From: [Leptolyngbya] sp. JSC-1
GTDB lineage: Bacteria > Cyanobacteriota > Cyanobacteriia > Elainellales > Elainellaceae
Assembly (NCBI GenBank): GCA_000733415.1
Contig: KL662191.1
Span: forward strand, 1,811,029 to 1,875,028
Direction: 5' to 3'
Length of the DNA stretch: 64,000 nt
Each line of letters starts with the position of its first letter. Within the stretch, counting starts at the first letter, position 1. The position numbers were made by a program, and so were the translations under genes. Positions 43,185 to 52,236 of this stretch are shown here, piece after piece. The notes below the pieces were generated by a model. The model had not been told where the DNA came from. It saw only the letters and a program-made list of their open reading frames with translations, and did no database searches.

Positions 43185-44177
43185 ATGAATCTATTAATTG
43201 TCGGTGCCACTGGGACTTTGGGAAGGCAAATCACCCGCCGCGCCCTAGATGAGGGATATAAGGTGCGATGCCTGGTGCGCAGTATGAAAAAAGCAGCCTT
43301 CTTGAAGGAGTGGGGGGCTGAATTAGTCCAGGGTGATCTGTGCGAGCCAGAAACCTTACCCCCAGCTTTAGCTGAAATTACGGCGGTGATCGATGCAGCC
43401 ACGACCCGCCCCACTGATTCCCTCAGCATTCAGCAAGTCGATTGGGATGGCAAAGTTGCGCTGATCCAAGCCGCCAAAGCTGCCGGAGTGGAGCGCTTCA
43501 TTTTCTTCTCAATTCTGGACTGTGAGAAATATCCAGAAGTGCCGCTGATGGAAATCAAGCGCTGTACCGAGCAGTTTCTGACCGAGTCGGGGCTAAACTA
43601 CACAATTTTGCGGCCTTGTGGTTTTATGCAGGGGCTGATCAGTCAGTACGCGATTCCAATTCTGGAAAAGCAGGCGGTATGGGTAATGGGCAACAGTTCG
43701 CCAATTGCCTATATGGACACTCAAGACATCGCTCGCTTCACGATTGCAGCTTTGCAGAAGCCGGAAACTATTAACCGCAGTTTTCCGGTGGTGGGACCAA
43801 AGGCTTGGGGAGCCTACGAGATTATCCGCCTCTGCGAACGCCTATCGGGACGGGAGGCCAAAATTTCGCGCATGCCAATTGGGTTGCTACAAGCCGTACA
43901 GAAGACAGCTCGCTTTTTCCAGTGGGGATGGAACCTCGCTGACCGGCTGGCATTTACAGCCGTGATTGCTTCGGGCAAGCCGTTAACAGCCAATATGGAT
44001 GAAACCTATGCTGTATTTAGCATTGAGCCTGCAGAAATTACGACGCTGGAAGATTACATGCAGGACTACTTCAGTCGCATCATGAAGAAGCTGAAGGAGC
44101 TAGAGTACGAGCGTGAGAAGGCAAAGGAAAAGGCTCGTAAGAAGCGCAGCCCATTCAAGTCAGCAGCTAAGAAGTAG
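43185..44177 (+). CDS. ycf39: Ycf39-like atypical SDR, photosystem II assembly factor
   Basis: A 330-residue NAD(P)-binding protein. The N-terminal Rossmann motif VGATGTLGRQITRRAL, TRPTDSLSIQQVDWDGKV, FFSILDCEKYPEVPLMEIK and the YMDTQDIARF motif match Ycf39, which, with Hlips, helps chlorophyll delivery to newly made D1/photosystem II. The C-terminus is an unusual Lys/Glu-rich tail (EYEREKAKEKARKKR). No catalytic Tyr-Lys pair. It follows petM on the plus strand, after the smtB gene. Confidence 0.92.
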   Translation: MNLLIVGATGTLGRQITRRALDEGYKVRCLVRSMKKAAFLKEWGAELVQGDLCEPETLPPALAEITAVIDAATTRPTDSLSIQQVDWDGKVALIQAAKAAGVERFIFFSILDCEKYPEVPLMEIKRCTEQFLTESGLNYTILRPCGFMQGLISQYAIPILEKQAVWVMGNSSPIAYMDTQDIARFTIAALQKPETINRSFPVVGPKAWGAYEIIRLCERLSGREAKISRMPIGLLQAVQKTARFFQWGWNLADRLAFTAVIASGKPLTANMDETYAVFSIEPAEITTLEDYMQDYFSRIMKKLKELEYEREKAKEKARKKRSPFKSAAKK

Positions 44178-44199
44178 CGCCAGAGAAGTGTAGAACAAG

Positions 44200-44718
44200 C
44201 TAATTCTGCAAGTGCTCTCGCAGCGATTGCAACGACGCCCAGCGGTGATCGATTCGGGTGGGTTGTTCAGTCTCCGCTTCAGTTGCGGTGTTGACTTGAA
44301 TACCCGCACAATTGACATCGCACAGTTGCCGGGGTGGCATCTCTAGACAAAGCTGCTCGTAAAGCCAGATTAGGGGCTGAAAATAGCCATCTGGGTCTAG
44401 TGTTTCCACCAAGTCTTCAAACGCCACTTCCCGTTCCAATAGATCTGCATCTGGATCATCCTCTTGCTTTTGCAGCCAGATCAGTTCCGATATGTTGACT
44501 TTGATCCGGTGGTTATATTGTTGCAAACAGCGGTCGCAAGTCAGGGTAACGATAGCTTCGGCCTGGCCGGCAACTTCTAGATAATTACCTCGATGGGTAA
44601 CACGCACCTGCCCTTGAACAGGGGTCAAGGTGTCTAGATCGGGCAAATAGCTGTTGACTTCGATTTGTTCGGTTTGCTCCGGCGCTCTCACTAGCTGTGG
44701 AATGTAAACGGCTTCCAT
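44200..44718 (-). CDS. yceD: YceD/DUF177 family protein
   Basis: A 172-residue protein of the YceD (DUF177) family, with the cysteine pair TCDRCLQQY (about residues 78-86) and a second one, CDVNCAG, near 135-141, which may bind metal. In bacteria YceD works in large ribosomal RNA maturation or ribosome assembly; in many genomes it neighbours rpmF, here it ends the rpmH-rnpA-yidC-jag gene string. GGAG precedes its ATG. Cytosolic. Confidence 0.88.
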   Translation of the reverse strand: MEAVYIPQLVRAPEQTEQIEVNSYLPDLDTLTPVQGQVRVTHRGNYLEVAGQAEAIVTLTCDRCLQQYNHRIKVNISELIWLQKQEDDPDADLLEREVAFEDLVETLDPDGYFQPLIWLYEQLCLEMPPRQLCDVNCAGIQVNTATEAETEQPTRIDHRWASLQSLREHLQN

Positions 44719-44752
44719 GATGAGCGCTCCTCCTATGCAATTTGAACTTGAG

Positions 44753-45256
44753 CTACGTTATTTCACTTTCTGCTAGCCGTACTACCAAGCGTCGATCGGG
44801 TTCTTTACCACGGCTATAGGTTTCTAAATCACCGTAGGTTGCCTTGAGATAGGTATGCACCTGCCGTCTCTCGGCGGCTGACAGCGCGGCCATTTCGTAT
44901 TCCTCACCCGTCTCTCGCACATGCTGGACGGCGGCTTCGGCCAATTGCTGCAACTCGATCTGCCGCTGCACCCGATAGCCTGCCAACTCGATGGTATAAG
45001 CAGTCTGGAGGTCTTCCCCCCGCCCAATATTGAGAATCGTATTGGCCAGATACTGCACAGCATCGAGCACATTTCCCTCCTCGCCGATCAGAATTTGGGT
45101 TTGCTCGTGGGTCAGGGTGGCATCATCTATGGTCAACCAGCAGCTTCCTTCGGCACCGGTGCGTTCCAGATCGGGCTGAACCGTGGCTGGCAAGCCTGAG
45201 AGTTGCAGCATTTCTTCTAACCAATGCTTGCCTCGTTGAATCTGCTGGTCATCCAT
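44753..45256 (-). CDS. jag: Jag/KhpB-like KH-R3H RNA-binding protein
   Basis: A 167-residue protein lacking the usual Jag N-terminal domain. A KH-type domain (LIGEEGNVLDAVQYLANTI) is followed by an R3H domain (LSAAERRQVHTYL, then TYSRGKEPDRRLVV). It binds RNA and is linked to membrane-protein synthesis, as yidC lies directly upstream (five bases between). Part of the conserved ribosomal protein L34 - RNase P - YidC cluster. Confidence 0.92.
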   Translation of the reverse strand: MDDQQIQRGKHWLEEMLQLSGLPATVQPDLERTGAEGSCWLTIDDATLTHEQTQILIGEEGNVLDAVQYLANTILNIGRGEDLQTAYTIELAGYRVQRQIELQQLAEAAVQHVRETGEEYEMAALSAAERRQVHTYLKATYGDLETYSRGKEPDRRLVVRLAESEIT

Positions 45257-45261
45257 CCGCG

Positions 45262-46557
45262 TTAGCCTTTCTTTTTGGTACTGCTGGTATTCTTGGGCGT
45301 AGATTGCTTTGGCGTTTGCTTCGCATTTTGCTTTGGTGTTTGCTTAGCCGCTTTAGGCACTGGCTTGGCTTCAGGTTTAGCCTTAGCCTCCGGCTTTGCT
45401 GCTGGCTTCGCCTCCGCAGCCGCTTCATCCTTCTTCGTCTTAACTGGCTCAAAGGGAAGTGCCTCTCGTCCTTCCTGCTTTTTCTCCTCCTCATCCACAA
45501 TTTTTTGCAGGTTTTCCGGCAGGGGTTCTTTGGAGAGGATGTAGGTTTGCAGGGTTTGGAAGACGTTGGCGATCACCATATACATCAACACACCTGCCGG
45601 CAAGGGAAAGAACAGAAACATGCCTGAGAAAATAATGGGCGTGAAGCGGTTCACTGCTGCCTGCTGCGGGTTGGCATTAGAGTTTGGCCCTTGCCCCGAA
45701 AGCAGTTGGTTGACGTAGAGGCTGACGCCGAAAAACAGCACCATGCCCAAAATATCCCAATTGATGCTGCCATCTTCTCCAAACGCTCCCACTCGTCCCA
45801 GGGCTTTGATGAACAGGAAGCCTTTATTAGCTGCTAATCCAGGAATCGTACCTTGCAGAGTCACTTCACCAGGACTGAGTGCTTCCAGGTTGCCATTCTC
45901 ATCGAACTGTACTAGCTCCTGCCCTTTAGTTACCTTCCAATGAGGCTGGAGGTCGGTCTCAGGATACTCAGCCAACAAATCAGATAGCGGCTCACCGGTC
46001 GCGGTTTGAAACGTAATGTTGGTCTTTTCGCCCACTGTTAGTCGATTGCCGCCTGGAATCACGGCGATGACCGGAGCATGAACTCCATCGGCGACGTAGA
46101 TATTCTGCGGGTTCGTGACAAAAGCCTGAGGTTGGATCTGTTCGATCTGCTCGCGCGGCAAAATCTGAACATTCACGTTGTAGTTTACATCCGAGAACGG
46201 CGAGCCGCGCAATGTGGCGAATAGAGCAAACAGGACTGGCATCTGCACTAGAACTGGGAAACACCCAGCTAGCGGGTTGCCAAATTCCTTATAGACTTTG
46301 CTCATTTCTTCCTGCTGCTTGGCAGGATCGTCCTTGTAGCGCTCTTGAAGTTCCTTGACGCGCTTTTGCATCACGGGTTGAGCCACCCGCATCCGCCGCA
46401 TACTGCGAATCGAACCCGCACTGAGCGGATAGAGCGCAAATCGAATCACTAAGGTCAGAGCGACGATGGCAAGACCATAGCTTGGCACAATCCCGTAGAA
46501 GAAATCCAGGATCGGCAGCATTACATTGTTAGAGAGAAATCCGACGCCAAAATCCAT
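45262..46557 (-). CDS. yidC: Membrane protein insertase YidC/Oxa1
   Basis: A 431-residue insertase. An N-terminal helix ([24 protein letters not shown]), the loop with the [19 protein letters not shown] and [20 protein letters not shown] motifs and the C-terminal helices ([20 protein letters not shown]) are typical. A large periplasmic insert lies between helices, as in cyanobacteria, and the tail has Lys/Ala/Pro repeats ([19 protein letters not shown]) for ribosome binding. Cyanobacteria use it for thylakoid and plasma membrane insertion. Followed directly by jag. Confidence 0.95.
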   Translation of the reverse strand: MDFGVGFLSNNVMLPILDFFYGIVPSYGLAIVALTLVIRFALYPLSAGSIRSMRRMRVAQPVMQKRVKELQERYKDDPAKQQEEMSKVYKEFGNPLAGCFPVLVQMPVLFALFATLRGSPFSDVNYNVNVQILPREQIEQIQPQAFVTNPQNIYVADGVHAPVIAVIPGGNRLTVGEKTNITFQTATGEPLSDLLAEYPETDLQPHWKVTKGQELVQFDENGNLEALSPGEVTLQGTIPGLAANKGFLFIKALGRVGAFGEDGSINWDILGMVLFFGVSLYVNQLLSGQGPNSNANPQQAAVNRFTPIIFSGMFLFFPLPAGVLMYMVIANVFQTLQTYILSKEPLPENLQKIVDEEEKKQEGREALPFEPVKTKKDEAAAEAKPAAKPEAKAKPEAKPVPKAAKQTPKQNAKQTPKQSTPKNTSSTKKKG

Positions 46558-46630
46558 GCGTTGTGTCTACCTACGTACTCTGTTTTCCCAACCTATTGTG
46601 CCAACTGATGCGCCATAGTTGCCGCCAACT

Positions 46631-46674
46631 ACTTGCTCAATATTTGCTCAATACTTGCTCAATATTTACTCAGC
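46631..46674. repeat. 11-bp tandem repeat, four copies
   Basis: Alternating ACTTGCTCAAT and ATTTGCTCAAT, with a diverged fourth copy. It lies between yidC and the PH-domain gene, with the flanking GCCAACTACTT(G/A)CTC also repeated on both sides. Confidence 0.9.
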
Positions 46675-46741
46675 GAGTTGCCAACTACTTACTCTATCCT
46701 ACTAGCGCGGGTCTGTTGCAGTGGTAGCTTGACTCACTGCT

Positions 46742-47137
46742 TCACTTGCTGCCAAGCGCTCCACTGGCTTTTTGCGCCCTCGGCGACAGCTTCTGATTAA
46801 TATATTCGTAGATCTCACGAAACTTGGGTAGGGCACGCAACTCTAGGCGACTGCCGTCTTTCAGGGTAATCACCATATCGCCCCAACCGCCCAACCCGCG
46901 TGGAACCGTGACAACCTTGGTGATTTCGGAATAGATTACATCTGAGCGATCACGCCCCATCCAACCGCCAGTAATCGAGATACGTCGGTCCGTAATCCGG
47001 TAGCGCAACCAGAGCGCTCGCACAATCGCACCAATAGTGAGCGGCAGACAAATTACCGTAAATCCCAGCAATATGTTAATGATTAAATCCCCAATATGAG
47101 GACCGCCTTCATAGTAAACCTCTTCCTTAATGCCCAT
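46742..47137 (-). CDS. PH-domain (bPH) membrane-associated protein
   Basis: A 131-residue protein with a hydrophobic N-terminal part (LIINILLGFTVICLPLTIGAI) and a bacterial PH-like domain after it (WLRYRITDRRISITGGWMG, then VIYSEITKVVTVP). Overlaps the end of rnpA by eleven bases, so it is co-translated. It is a usual member of this cyanobacterial cluster. Role unknown. Confidence 0.88.
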   Translation of the reverse strand: MGIKEEVYYEGGPHIGDLIINILLGFTVICLPLTIGAIVRALWLRYRITDRRISITGGWMGRDRSDVIYSEITKVVTVPRGLGGWGDMVITLKDGSRLELRALPKFREIYEYINQKLSPRAQKASGALGSK

Positions 47138-47597
47138 TGATAACCTCGGCGCTGATCAATAACTGCTTTAATTCTTGCAGAAATTGTTCATAACCGCACT
47201 CGGCCGCATTTGGCTTTACCACGATTACCAACTGCCATCCCGGCGAGATCTGGGGAAGAAACTGCTGCACAATAGCCCGGAGCTGTCGCTTAATTCGATT
47301 TCGGACCACGGCTCGTTTACTCACTTTTTGACTGATGGAAATACCAATTTGGGTCGGCGGAATAGCTTGCTGTTCCTGCCTCTGCGTTTGCTCTTTGCCA
47401 TTCCGATCTGATTGATCAATTTGATCAATCTGATCCAGATCGGGCCGAGCTGACAGTTCTGGCCTTTCCAGCCTTGCAGATCTGCGTTTACGCAATGCCC
47501 TCAACGTCAAATGGGGACTAGACTGACGTGAGCCAGCTTGATAGACCGCTGAAAAATCTTGCCGATGTCGTAGTCGATGGGCTTTGGGCAGAGCCAC
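47127..47597 (-). CDS. rnpA: Ribonuclease P protein component
   Basis: The protein subunit of RNase P, which trims the 5' end of tRNA precursors. The 156-residue chain has HRLRHRQDFSAVYQAGSRQ at the start and the RNR motif VVRNRIKRQLRAIVQQF. Between them, about residues 42-80 are an unusual low-complexity insertion (LDQIDQIDQSDRNGKEQTQRQEQQ), absent from most family members of 115-125 residues. It follows rpmH by about 15 bases. Confidence 0.95.
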   Translation of the reverse strand: MALPKAHRLRHRQDFSAVYQAGSRQSSPHLTLRALRKRRSARLERPELSARPDLDQIDQIDQSDRNGKEQTQRQEQQAIPPTQIGISISQKVSKRAVVRNRIKRQLRAIVQQFLPQISPGWQLVIVVKPNAAECGYEQFLQELKQLLISAEVINGH

Positions 47598-47611
47598 CGC
47601 TAGCCTAGACC

Positions 47612-47755
47612 CTAGCCGGAAACAGAGAGCCGTGCCCGCCCCTTGCGCCGCCGTGCCTTGATCACACGCTGACCGTTTTTAGTGCGCATTCTGGCTCGAA
47701 AACCAGAGGTTCTTCTGCGCTTACGGCTTGTTCCCTCCAAAGTCCGCTTGGTCAT
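47612..47755 (-). CDS. rpmH: 50S ribosomal protein L34
   Basis: A 47-residue basic ribosomal protein: [20 protein letters not shown], then [19 protein letters not shown] and RARLSVSG. It matches L34 throughout and has the expected place just upstream of rnpA. It is too short for common length filters. It heads the rpmH-rnpA-PH-yidC-jag-yceD string on the minus strand. Confidence 0.97.
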   Translation of the reverse strand: MTKRTLEGTSRKRRRTSGFRARMRTKNGQRVIKARRRKGRARLSVSG

Positions 47756-47890
47756 AGGTATTTAACTCCACTCAAAAAGCCACAGTCTATCATCATAGCA
47801 TTCTGCCCTCAGGTTTCCGCCAGATTGCTGCGGGAGCTTGGTTTTGCAAAATGAATTGGGGGTTTCTAGCAGTGACCCTACAGCACATCC

Positions 47891-48424
47891 CTATCTGCGG
47901 CTAATGGACAAAATCCAGGTGCCAACATATCGCATCATTGGCAAATCGCCCGGAGAACGTACCAGTGCATTAAAGTAGTGCATACCAATTCGATTCGGGT
48001 TACGGACATTCGACAGGACAATTTCAACGCGCGTATCCGCCGGTACCGGCGACTGGGGATAAATCTCAATCACGCGATTTTCAGGATCCCAGGTCACTTC
48101 ATCCAGAGGAATCTCATCCCCATTGGCCCTCACTTCCACCGAGTCTGGATCAAATTCGCCGCGATAGGTGTCGGGATACGTAATAGAGAATTGTTCAACA
48201 GCAAGCTCCATTTTTTTGGCCGGAATCCGCAGACGGTAGCGGTCTCGCACACCAGGCTCACCGTCAAAATCCATGCGCCAACTTAACTGGTTTTCCCGCT
48301 CAACGCCGCTAAAAATGGTGAAACCGGGCAGTCCTTGAGTCAAACCAATGGATGCCAAGCTAGTGACCAAACAACCTGAAATCGCCAGAGCTGAAAGCAG
48401 ACGAAGCGTATATTTCCGTGCCAT
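47891..48424 (-). CDS. DUF2808 exported protein
   Basis: A 177-residue protein with a signal peptide (LLSALAISGCLVTSLASIGLT) and the DUF2808 pattern: GFTIFSGVERENQLSWRMDFD, RYRLRIPAKKMELAVEQFSI and VEIVLSNVRNPNRIGMHYFNAL. Widespread in cyanobacteria; predicted surface or periplasmic, function unknown. A beta-sandwich is likely. It is 130 bp upstream of the rpmH cluster and separate. Confidence 0.85.
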   Translation of the reverse strand: MARKYTLRLLSALAISGCLVTSLASIGLTQGLPGFTIFSGVERENQLSWRMDFDGEPGVRDRYRLRIPAKKMELAVEQFSITYPDTYRGEFDPDSVEVRANGDEIPLDEVTWDPENRVIEIYPQSPVPADTRVEIVLSNVRNPNRIGMHYFNALVRSPGDLPMMRYVGTWILSISRR

Positions 48425-48650
48425 ATGTTAAGTACTCTTAGAGATGCCTCACAACAGTTGAAGGGCGCTGCTAACACCACAACTAATGACTTTAGCAAAA
48501 TTACCTGAAGACCTGTTAAAGAAGTGGCGCAGCGACAGATACGACATGATACGACGAATTTAAGCCGGGAAGGTGCCCAGTGGGAGAGCTAGGGAAAAAG
48601 AGGGAGCGGATTAAGTTTCAGCCTACCTTTTCTAAAGGCTGGTACCATGA

Positions 48651-49991
48651 GTGAGAACTATTTTGTCACAATCGCTTGATATGAGCTTGACCCCTGGCAC
48701 AACGCTGCAAAACCGCAAGTACGTTATTCAGACGGTCTTACATCAGAGTGACTTCGGTGTCACGTATCAGGCCCAGCACGCCTATCTGGAACGGCCCGTG
48801 GTGCTGCAAACCCTCAATCCCAGCTTGCGGCAGCGGCAAGATTTGGCTGAATTGCGGCAGCAGTTTCTCAGCAAGGTCCGATCCCTGGCCCAGCAACTTG
48901 ATCAAGGGCGTGTTTTGGATTGTTTTGAAGAAGACGAGATGCCGTATGTGGTGTTTGAACTTAAACCAGGACAGGTTCCTCCACAACTGCTGGACTGGTT
49001 TCCGATCTTACCAACCGTGAATCCTAGTGCCATCGAGCAAGCTCTTGCACAATCTCCTAATCAATTGGCCAATCAATCGGCAACAGCAGAGGTAGCGGTC
49101 AACGTCGCAGACTCATCTACTCTGACCTCAAAGCCATCAACTGCAGTGGAAAAAACTCAGCCTCCTGCGCCGGTTTTGGTTCGAGCCGCCATTCCTTCTG
49201 CCGATACAATCGCACCGGAATCCAAGACCATCACGCCAGACCCAGTCGGATTAGATAATCTGGTTGCTCTCAATCCAGCTGCAGTTACTTCAGCTACCCA
49301 ACCCGCCCTGCCCGTCACTCCATCTGCCGCGCCATCCCCAATTGCCCCTTCTCCAGTAACACTGACTCAACTGCGCCGTCCCAAAGCTTGGATGCCGATT
49401 GCATTAGTTTCTATGTGTATGCTGGGTGGCTTAGTGGGAGCCGGGATGGGTTTGTCGCTGCGGCTTGCTCCTGCTTCACAATCTCAGGCAGAGAAGCAGC
49501 CCAAAGTACCGCATCGGTTGTTGTTTAATCGCGAGCAGAACTTTCCAGCAGAGGCAAATTGGCCAATTTCGGAGACACCGCTATTCACTTCCGACCCTAC
49601 ACCCATCGAAGAGCCGGTTTATCGCGTCAGCCCCGAATTTGAAGACTATTCGCAGCCCCCATTGCAACCATTGCCAGAAACCCCAATCCAGCAGCCTGCT
49701 TTGCCATTACCAAGTAGTCAACCTACAGTCAAAGCTACGACCCCTAGTGAGCTGGAAACGCCCCTCAAACCGATTGTGCCTCCTGTAGCCCCACCCAGTA
49801 GAGCGACGACCGCATCACCAGATCTGTTACCCCCGATCAATCCTGTTCCTGCAGCCCCCCTTGAACCAGCTCCGCCGCCTGTAGCTGCACCAGAATTGGC
49901 ACCTCCTGCGGCGACCGAATTACCAATTCCCGAAGCAGCTCCACCTCCCCTTCCCGATTTACCAACCCAAAATCCGCCCGTGAAGCAGTAA
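48651..49991 (+). CDS. Protein with kinase N-lobe-like domain, membrane helix and Pro-rich tail
   Basis: A 446-residue protein. The first 110 residues look like the N-lobe of a Ser/Thr protein kinase: NRKYVIQTVLHQSDFGVTYQ is the glycine-loop region, but the VAIK lysine is replaced (RPVVLQTL has Gln), and after EEDEMPYVVFELKPGQ the catalytic lobe (HRD, DFG) is missing. Then come a low-complexity linker, one membrane helix (WMPIALVSMCMLGGLVGAG) and a long Pro/Ala/Glu-rich exterior tail. It cannot phosphorylate. The start is GTG at 48651 or ATG at 48681; both lack a good ribosome site. Confidence 0.65.
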   Translation: MRTILSQSLDMSLTPGTTLQNRKYVIQTVLHQSDFGVTYQAQHAYLERPVVLQTLNPSLRQRQDLAELRQQFLSKVRSLAQQLDQGRVLDCFEEDEMPYVVFELKPGQVPPQLLDWFPILPTVNPSAIEQALAQSPNQLANQSATAEVAVNVADSSTLTSKPSTAVEKTQPPAPVLVRAAIPSADTIAPESKTITPDPVGLDNLVALNPAAVTSATQPALPVTPSAAPSPIAPSPVTLTQLRRPKAWMPIALVSMCMLGGLVGAGMGLSLRLAPASQSQAEKQPKVPHRLLFNREQNFPAEANWPISETPLFTSDPTPIEEPVYRVSPEFEDYSQPPLQPLPETPIQQPALPLPSSQPTVKATTPSELETPLKPIVPPVAPPSRATTASPDLLPPINPVPAAPLEPAPPPVAAPELAPPAATELPIPEAAPPPLPDLPTQNPPVKQ

Positions 49992-50141
49992 AGGGCTGGT
50001 GAACTGCGACAAGAAGGCATCCATCGAGAATTCTCGATGTAAAGCCCAATCGCAGCAATCAACTCGCGGCAATCAACTCGCGGTCAACGGATGAGTTGGG
50101 GCTGGGCTAAGATTTAGAAACATCGTTTCTGTGAACTGCTA

Positions 50142-50522
50142 ATGACAGCCTCTGAACTCTCTCGCTCTCAATCGATTGGGCACAGCCATCCCGGCCAGCT
50201 TCATGGGGATGATGTGCTGCCTCACGCTGATGAGCATTCCAACCATCCCCATGTTCACAGCGAGGAATCATTGCGGCGAATTGTGAATCGGCTGTCGCGG
50301 ATTGAGGGCCATATTCGCGGCATTAAGATGATGGTGCAAGAAAGCCGTTCCTGTCCGGATGTGCTGGTACAAATTGCGGCAGTTCGGGGCGCTCTCGATC
50401 GCGTCTCTCGGATTATTTTGGATGAACACTTAACCGAGTGCATTGCCCGTGCCGCTAAGCAAGGCAACATCGAAGCCGAAATTGAAGAACTTAAATCTGC
50501 TCTCGATCGCTTTTTACCCTGA
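50142..50522 (+). CDS. CsoR/RcnR-family metal sensor (InrS-like) with His-rich N-terminus
   Basis: A 126-residue all-helical repressor of the DUF156 family. Metal ligands Cys71, His96 and Cys100 (RSCPDVL and LDEHLTECI) keep the spacing of CsoR (25 and 4), and the DNA-contact pattern RLSRIEGHIRGIKMMV is present. The N-terminal 40 residues have eight histidines, like the nickel sensor InrS of Synechocystis. Nickel or copper is therefore the likely signal; which cannot be decided by eye. No nickel exporter gene is adjacent; the target is unknown. Confidence 0.9.
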   Translation: MTASELSRSQSIGHSHPGQLHGDDVLPHADEHSNHPHVHSEESLRRIVNRLSRIEGHIRGIKMMVQESRSCPDVLVQIAAVRGALDRVSRIILDEHLTECIARAAKQGNIEAEIEELKSALDRFLP

Positions 50523-50641
50523 CGTTTTCTTACCCTGACGTTTTCACCCCAACGGTTTACCTTTTTATCCTTGGGATAATCAAAGAGCCAACGCAGCCCA
50601 AATTGTGGTAGGTATGTGAGGTACAAAAGGTGCAAACGAGG

Positions 50642-51619
50642 CTAAGCATAGAGCGACGCAACAAACTCACCATAGCCGTTGTATTTCAAGGTTGGCACCT
50701 CCTCCCAGTCAAACTCTGAATTGGGACCAATCAGCCGCTCTTTGGCCTGGGACCAGCGAGGGTGGGAAACCTCTGGATCAACGTTTGATTCAAACTTGTA
50801 CTCACCCGGACTGATAGTATTCCAAAACGTGGCAGGTTGAGTTTCAACAAACTCGATCTTAACGATGGATTTGGCTCCCTTAAAGCCATACTTCCAGGGA
50901 ATTACGGCTCGAACTGGGGCACCATGCTGTTTGGGCAAGGTATGCCCGTAAACCCCGACTGCAAAAAAGGCCAAATCGTTTGCCATTTCTTCAATCCGTA
51001 GCCCTTCGGTGTAGGGAAACGGCAGAAACTGGCTGGGGGGAAAAGTTGGGCCTTTCATAATTCTGCGGTCGTAATAGGACGTGAAGCGCACAAACTTAGC
51101 GTTAGCTTTAGGGTCAACCGCTTTCAAGATCGCATTCATCGGAAACCCAATCCAGGGAACCACCATAGCCCAGGCTTCTACACAACGGAACCGATAGAGG
51201 CGTTCTTCTAGCGGAAATTCTCGTTGTAACGTCTCCAAATCAAATGTACGCGGCTGGTTGACCAAACCTGTGACTTCGACCTTCCAATCTTCAGTAGGCA
51301 ACGCCTGAGCATTTTGCCAGATTTGTTTGGTGCCGCCAAATTCGTAGAAGTTATTGTAGGTTGCTGCCAGTTGCTCATTCGTGGTGGGCCGATCTACTTG
51401 AGAAAAAGTGGGGTTGGGATTTGTGCTGAGAGGATTTGTATCAAATGTCGGTGCATCCACTCTGCTCTGCCTTTGACAGCCAATCAGCGGCAAGGTTGCC
51501 CCCGCAATTCCAGCACCAACTAGAGTGCGAAGAAACCGACGCCGATTAAAGAAGGCTGCCTCTGAAGTAACCTGCCGTTCCGGCAACTGCCATGGTTGAG
51601 GAATATGAATAAAGGGCAT
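50642..51619 (-). CDS. msrP: Periplasmic methionine-sulfoxide reductase catalytic subunit MsrP
   Basis: A 325-residue molybdopterin enzyme that reduces protein methionine sulfoxide. A twin-arginine signal (RRRFLRTLVGAGIAGA, residues 26-41) is followed by PLIGC, a possible lipobox. The molybdenum ligand is Cys146 in YRFRCVEAWAMVVPW; the cofactor-binding WKYGFKGAKSIV is near the end. Its usual partner MsrQ (haem membrane protein) is not adjacent. It lies tail-to-tail with the metal-sensor gene. Confidence 0.93.
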   Translation of the reverse strand: MPFIHIPQPWQLPERQVTSEAAFFNRRRFLRTLVGAGIAGATLPLIGCQRQSRVDAPTFDTNPLSTNPNPTFSQVDRPTTNEQLAATYNNFYEFGGTKQIWQNAQALPTEDWKVEVTGLVNQPRTFDLETLQREFPLEERLYRFRCVEAWAMVVPWIGFPMNAILKAVDPKANAKFVRFTSYYDRRIMKGPTFPPSQFLPFPYTEGLRIEEMANDLAFFAVGVYGHTLPKQHGAPVRAVIPWKYGFKGAKSIVKIEFVETQPATFWNTISPGEYKFESNVDPEVSHPRWSQAKERLIGPNSEFDWEEVPTLKYNGYGEFVASLYA

Positions 51620-51924
51620 AGAAGCACATAAATTTATGTATCAATTTCTTAATATAACGGCAGAAGCAAGCACCAATACAGCAACGGGACGAAATCCAAT
51701 CAACCCCGCCCCGCTGCTGTATTTAGTTGTAGGGTGGTTTAGCGAATGCTGAGGTCTCGCTAATTTTCAACCATTCAATCGTCCCGTGAACTGTAAGAAC
51801 CTTGTCCGCACCTTAAATCCCAAAACTTTACAATTGCTTTAGCTAAAGCGATTTAGTTTGGGAAGCACAAGGAGGGTTGGGGAGAACACCACTCTATCAG
51901 ACTCAGAACCTGGTTCAACCTGGA
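51620..51924. other. Intergenic, 305 bp
   Basis: Promoter side of msrP and 3' flank of the DUF3155 gene. I see no gene or repeat in it. Confidence 0.4.
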
Positions 51925-52236
51925 CTAACGACTGGAAGCTACTAGACCTTCTGCCTCATCCTCTGTCATTCGCAGACTGGGGAACAGGAAATGATTTTCC
52001 TCAACATATTGAGCACCGAAGAGACCTTTCTCTGCCCAGAAGTATCGATCTGTGGTGTGCTCGTTGCGCTTGACCAACAGTAGGGCTGGCGGCAAAATAC
52101 CTTCAGCCTGAATGAACTTCCGAGCAGCAGTGACGGGCTTATCTTCGCCACTCTCAATGCTATACTGAGGCACCGATTCTAGGATGCGGCGTCCCTCCAA
52201 CCGACGACGACTTTTGCGTTTGCGTCTTCTTGCCAA
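51925..52236 (-). CDS. DUF3155 family protein
   Basis: A 103-residue basic protein whose start (ARRRKRKSRRRLEGRRILES), middle (SGEDKPVTAARKFIQAEG) and end (WAEKGLFGAQYVEENHFLFP) match DUF3155, a strongly conserved cyanobacterial family of unknown role, found in essentially all members. Cytosolic and probably nucleic-acid associated because of the very basic N-terminus; this is inference. Single gene. Confidence 0.85.
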   Translation of the reverse strand: MARRRKRKSRRRLEGRRILESVPQYSIESGEDKPVTAARKFIQAEGILPPALLLVKRNEHTTDRYFWAEKGLFGAQYVEENHFLFPSLRMTEDEAEGLVASSR

